Below are positions 12,067-12,171 of a stretch of 12,171 nt of DNA, one piece after another (position 1 is the stretch's first letter; every line of letters starts with the position of its first letter). Origin of the DNA: Acidobacteriota bacterium (lineage in GTDB: Bacteria > Acidobacteriota > Vicinamibacteria > Vicinamibacterales > CAVVIG01); the NCBI GenBank assembly GCA_003222555.1, contig QHWL01000308.1, forward strand, positions 4,066-16,236, read 5' to 3'. The position numbers and the translations under genes were made by a program. The notes under the pieces were generated by a model. The model saw only the letters and a program-made list of their open reading frames with translations. It was not told the DNA's origin and did no database searches.

Positions 12067-12171
12067 ATGTCCACAATTCCCGTCGGCATTCTCGGCGCGA
12101 CCGGCATGGTCGGCCAACAGTTCATCGCCCTGCTCGCGAACCATCCGTGGTTTCGTATCGCCTGGCTCGGC
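12067..12171 (+). CDS. asd: Aspartate-semialdehyde dehydrogenase (3' part outside window)
   Basis: Only the first 35 residues are in the window. They contain the nucleotide-binding glycine motif [14 protein letters not shown] followed by LLANHPWF, which is typical of Asd, especially the archaeal/fungal-like branch also found in some bacteria. The enzyme reduces aspartyl phosphate to aspartate semialdehyde, the branch point to lysine/diaminopimelate, threonine and methionine. ATG 12067 places the glycine motif at the usual distance from the N-terminus. No Shine-Dalgarno is visible (gatccctt), and a terminator lies immediately upstream, which suggests regulated expression. Confidence 0.85.
   Translation, partial: MSTIPVGILGATGMVGQQFIALLANHPWFRIAWLG

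Overview
The window looks like a stretch of chromosome from a high-GC Gram-negative soil or sediment bacterium, most likely an acidobacterium of the Vicinamibacteria type. The reasons are strong G/C preference at third codon positions, very tight gene packing with start/stop overlaps, and dispersed palindromic repeats whose in-frame translation gives peptides such as RLKADT and RLQPD. I remember such peptides from acidobacterial proteins; I did not check this by search. No phage, transposase, CRISPR array, rRNA or tRNA was seen.

Layout. Positions 1-3698 hold the 3' part of an AddA/RecB-like helicase-nuclease gene followed, with a 1-nt stop/start overlap, by a DUF488 gene. Positions 3687-4880 hold four small genes in mixed orientation. 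They are a small minus-strand gene that appears frameshifted, a GTG-started zinc ribbon, a 55-residue minus-strand zinc ribbon (4243-4410), and a small protein with two DnaJ-type CxxCxGxG units. Their promoters are compact, and one divergent pair shares a palindromic -35 box. Positions 4954-9278 form one tightly coupled operon: an ApbC/Mrp Fe-S carrier ATPase, a DUF3347 lipoprotein, and two M16 peptidase subunits. The first subunit is catalytic (HxxEH); the second lacks that motif but keeps the R/Y signature. The junctions are ATGA, TTGA and GTGA overlaps. The second M16 gene has an apparent single-base frameshift near 7976.

After a 70-base block of ten contiguous 7-mers (9296-9365) comes a medium-chain dehydrogenase, overlapped by a 67-residue membrane protein. 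A convergent 180-base gap (10598-10777) carries degenerate copies of the repeat found in the helicase gene and a second composite repeat made of 9-mers and 8-mers. The minus-strand alpha/beta hydrolase (10778-11851) faces this gap. At its other end it diverges from the start of asd (12067 onward, cut by the window edge). The 215-base hydrolase-asd gap holds overlapping divergent -10 elements, several hairpins and a strong intrinsic terminator that ends 8 bases before the asd start codon. No plus-strand gene lies just upstream of it, so it looks like a regulatory leader or a small RNA.

No obvious new defence or biosynthetic system is present. The most interesting material is non-coding: the asd leader, three unrelated repeat architectures that appear to supply coding sequence, a stop codon and a ribosome binding site, and two genes whose promoters imply leaderless mRNAs.
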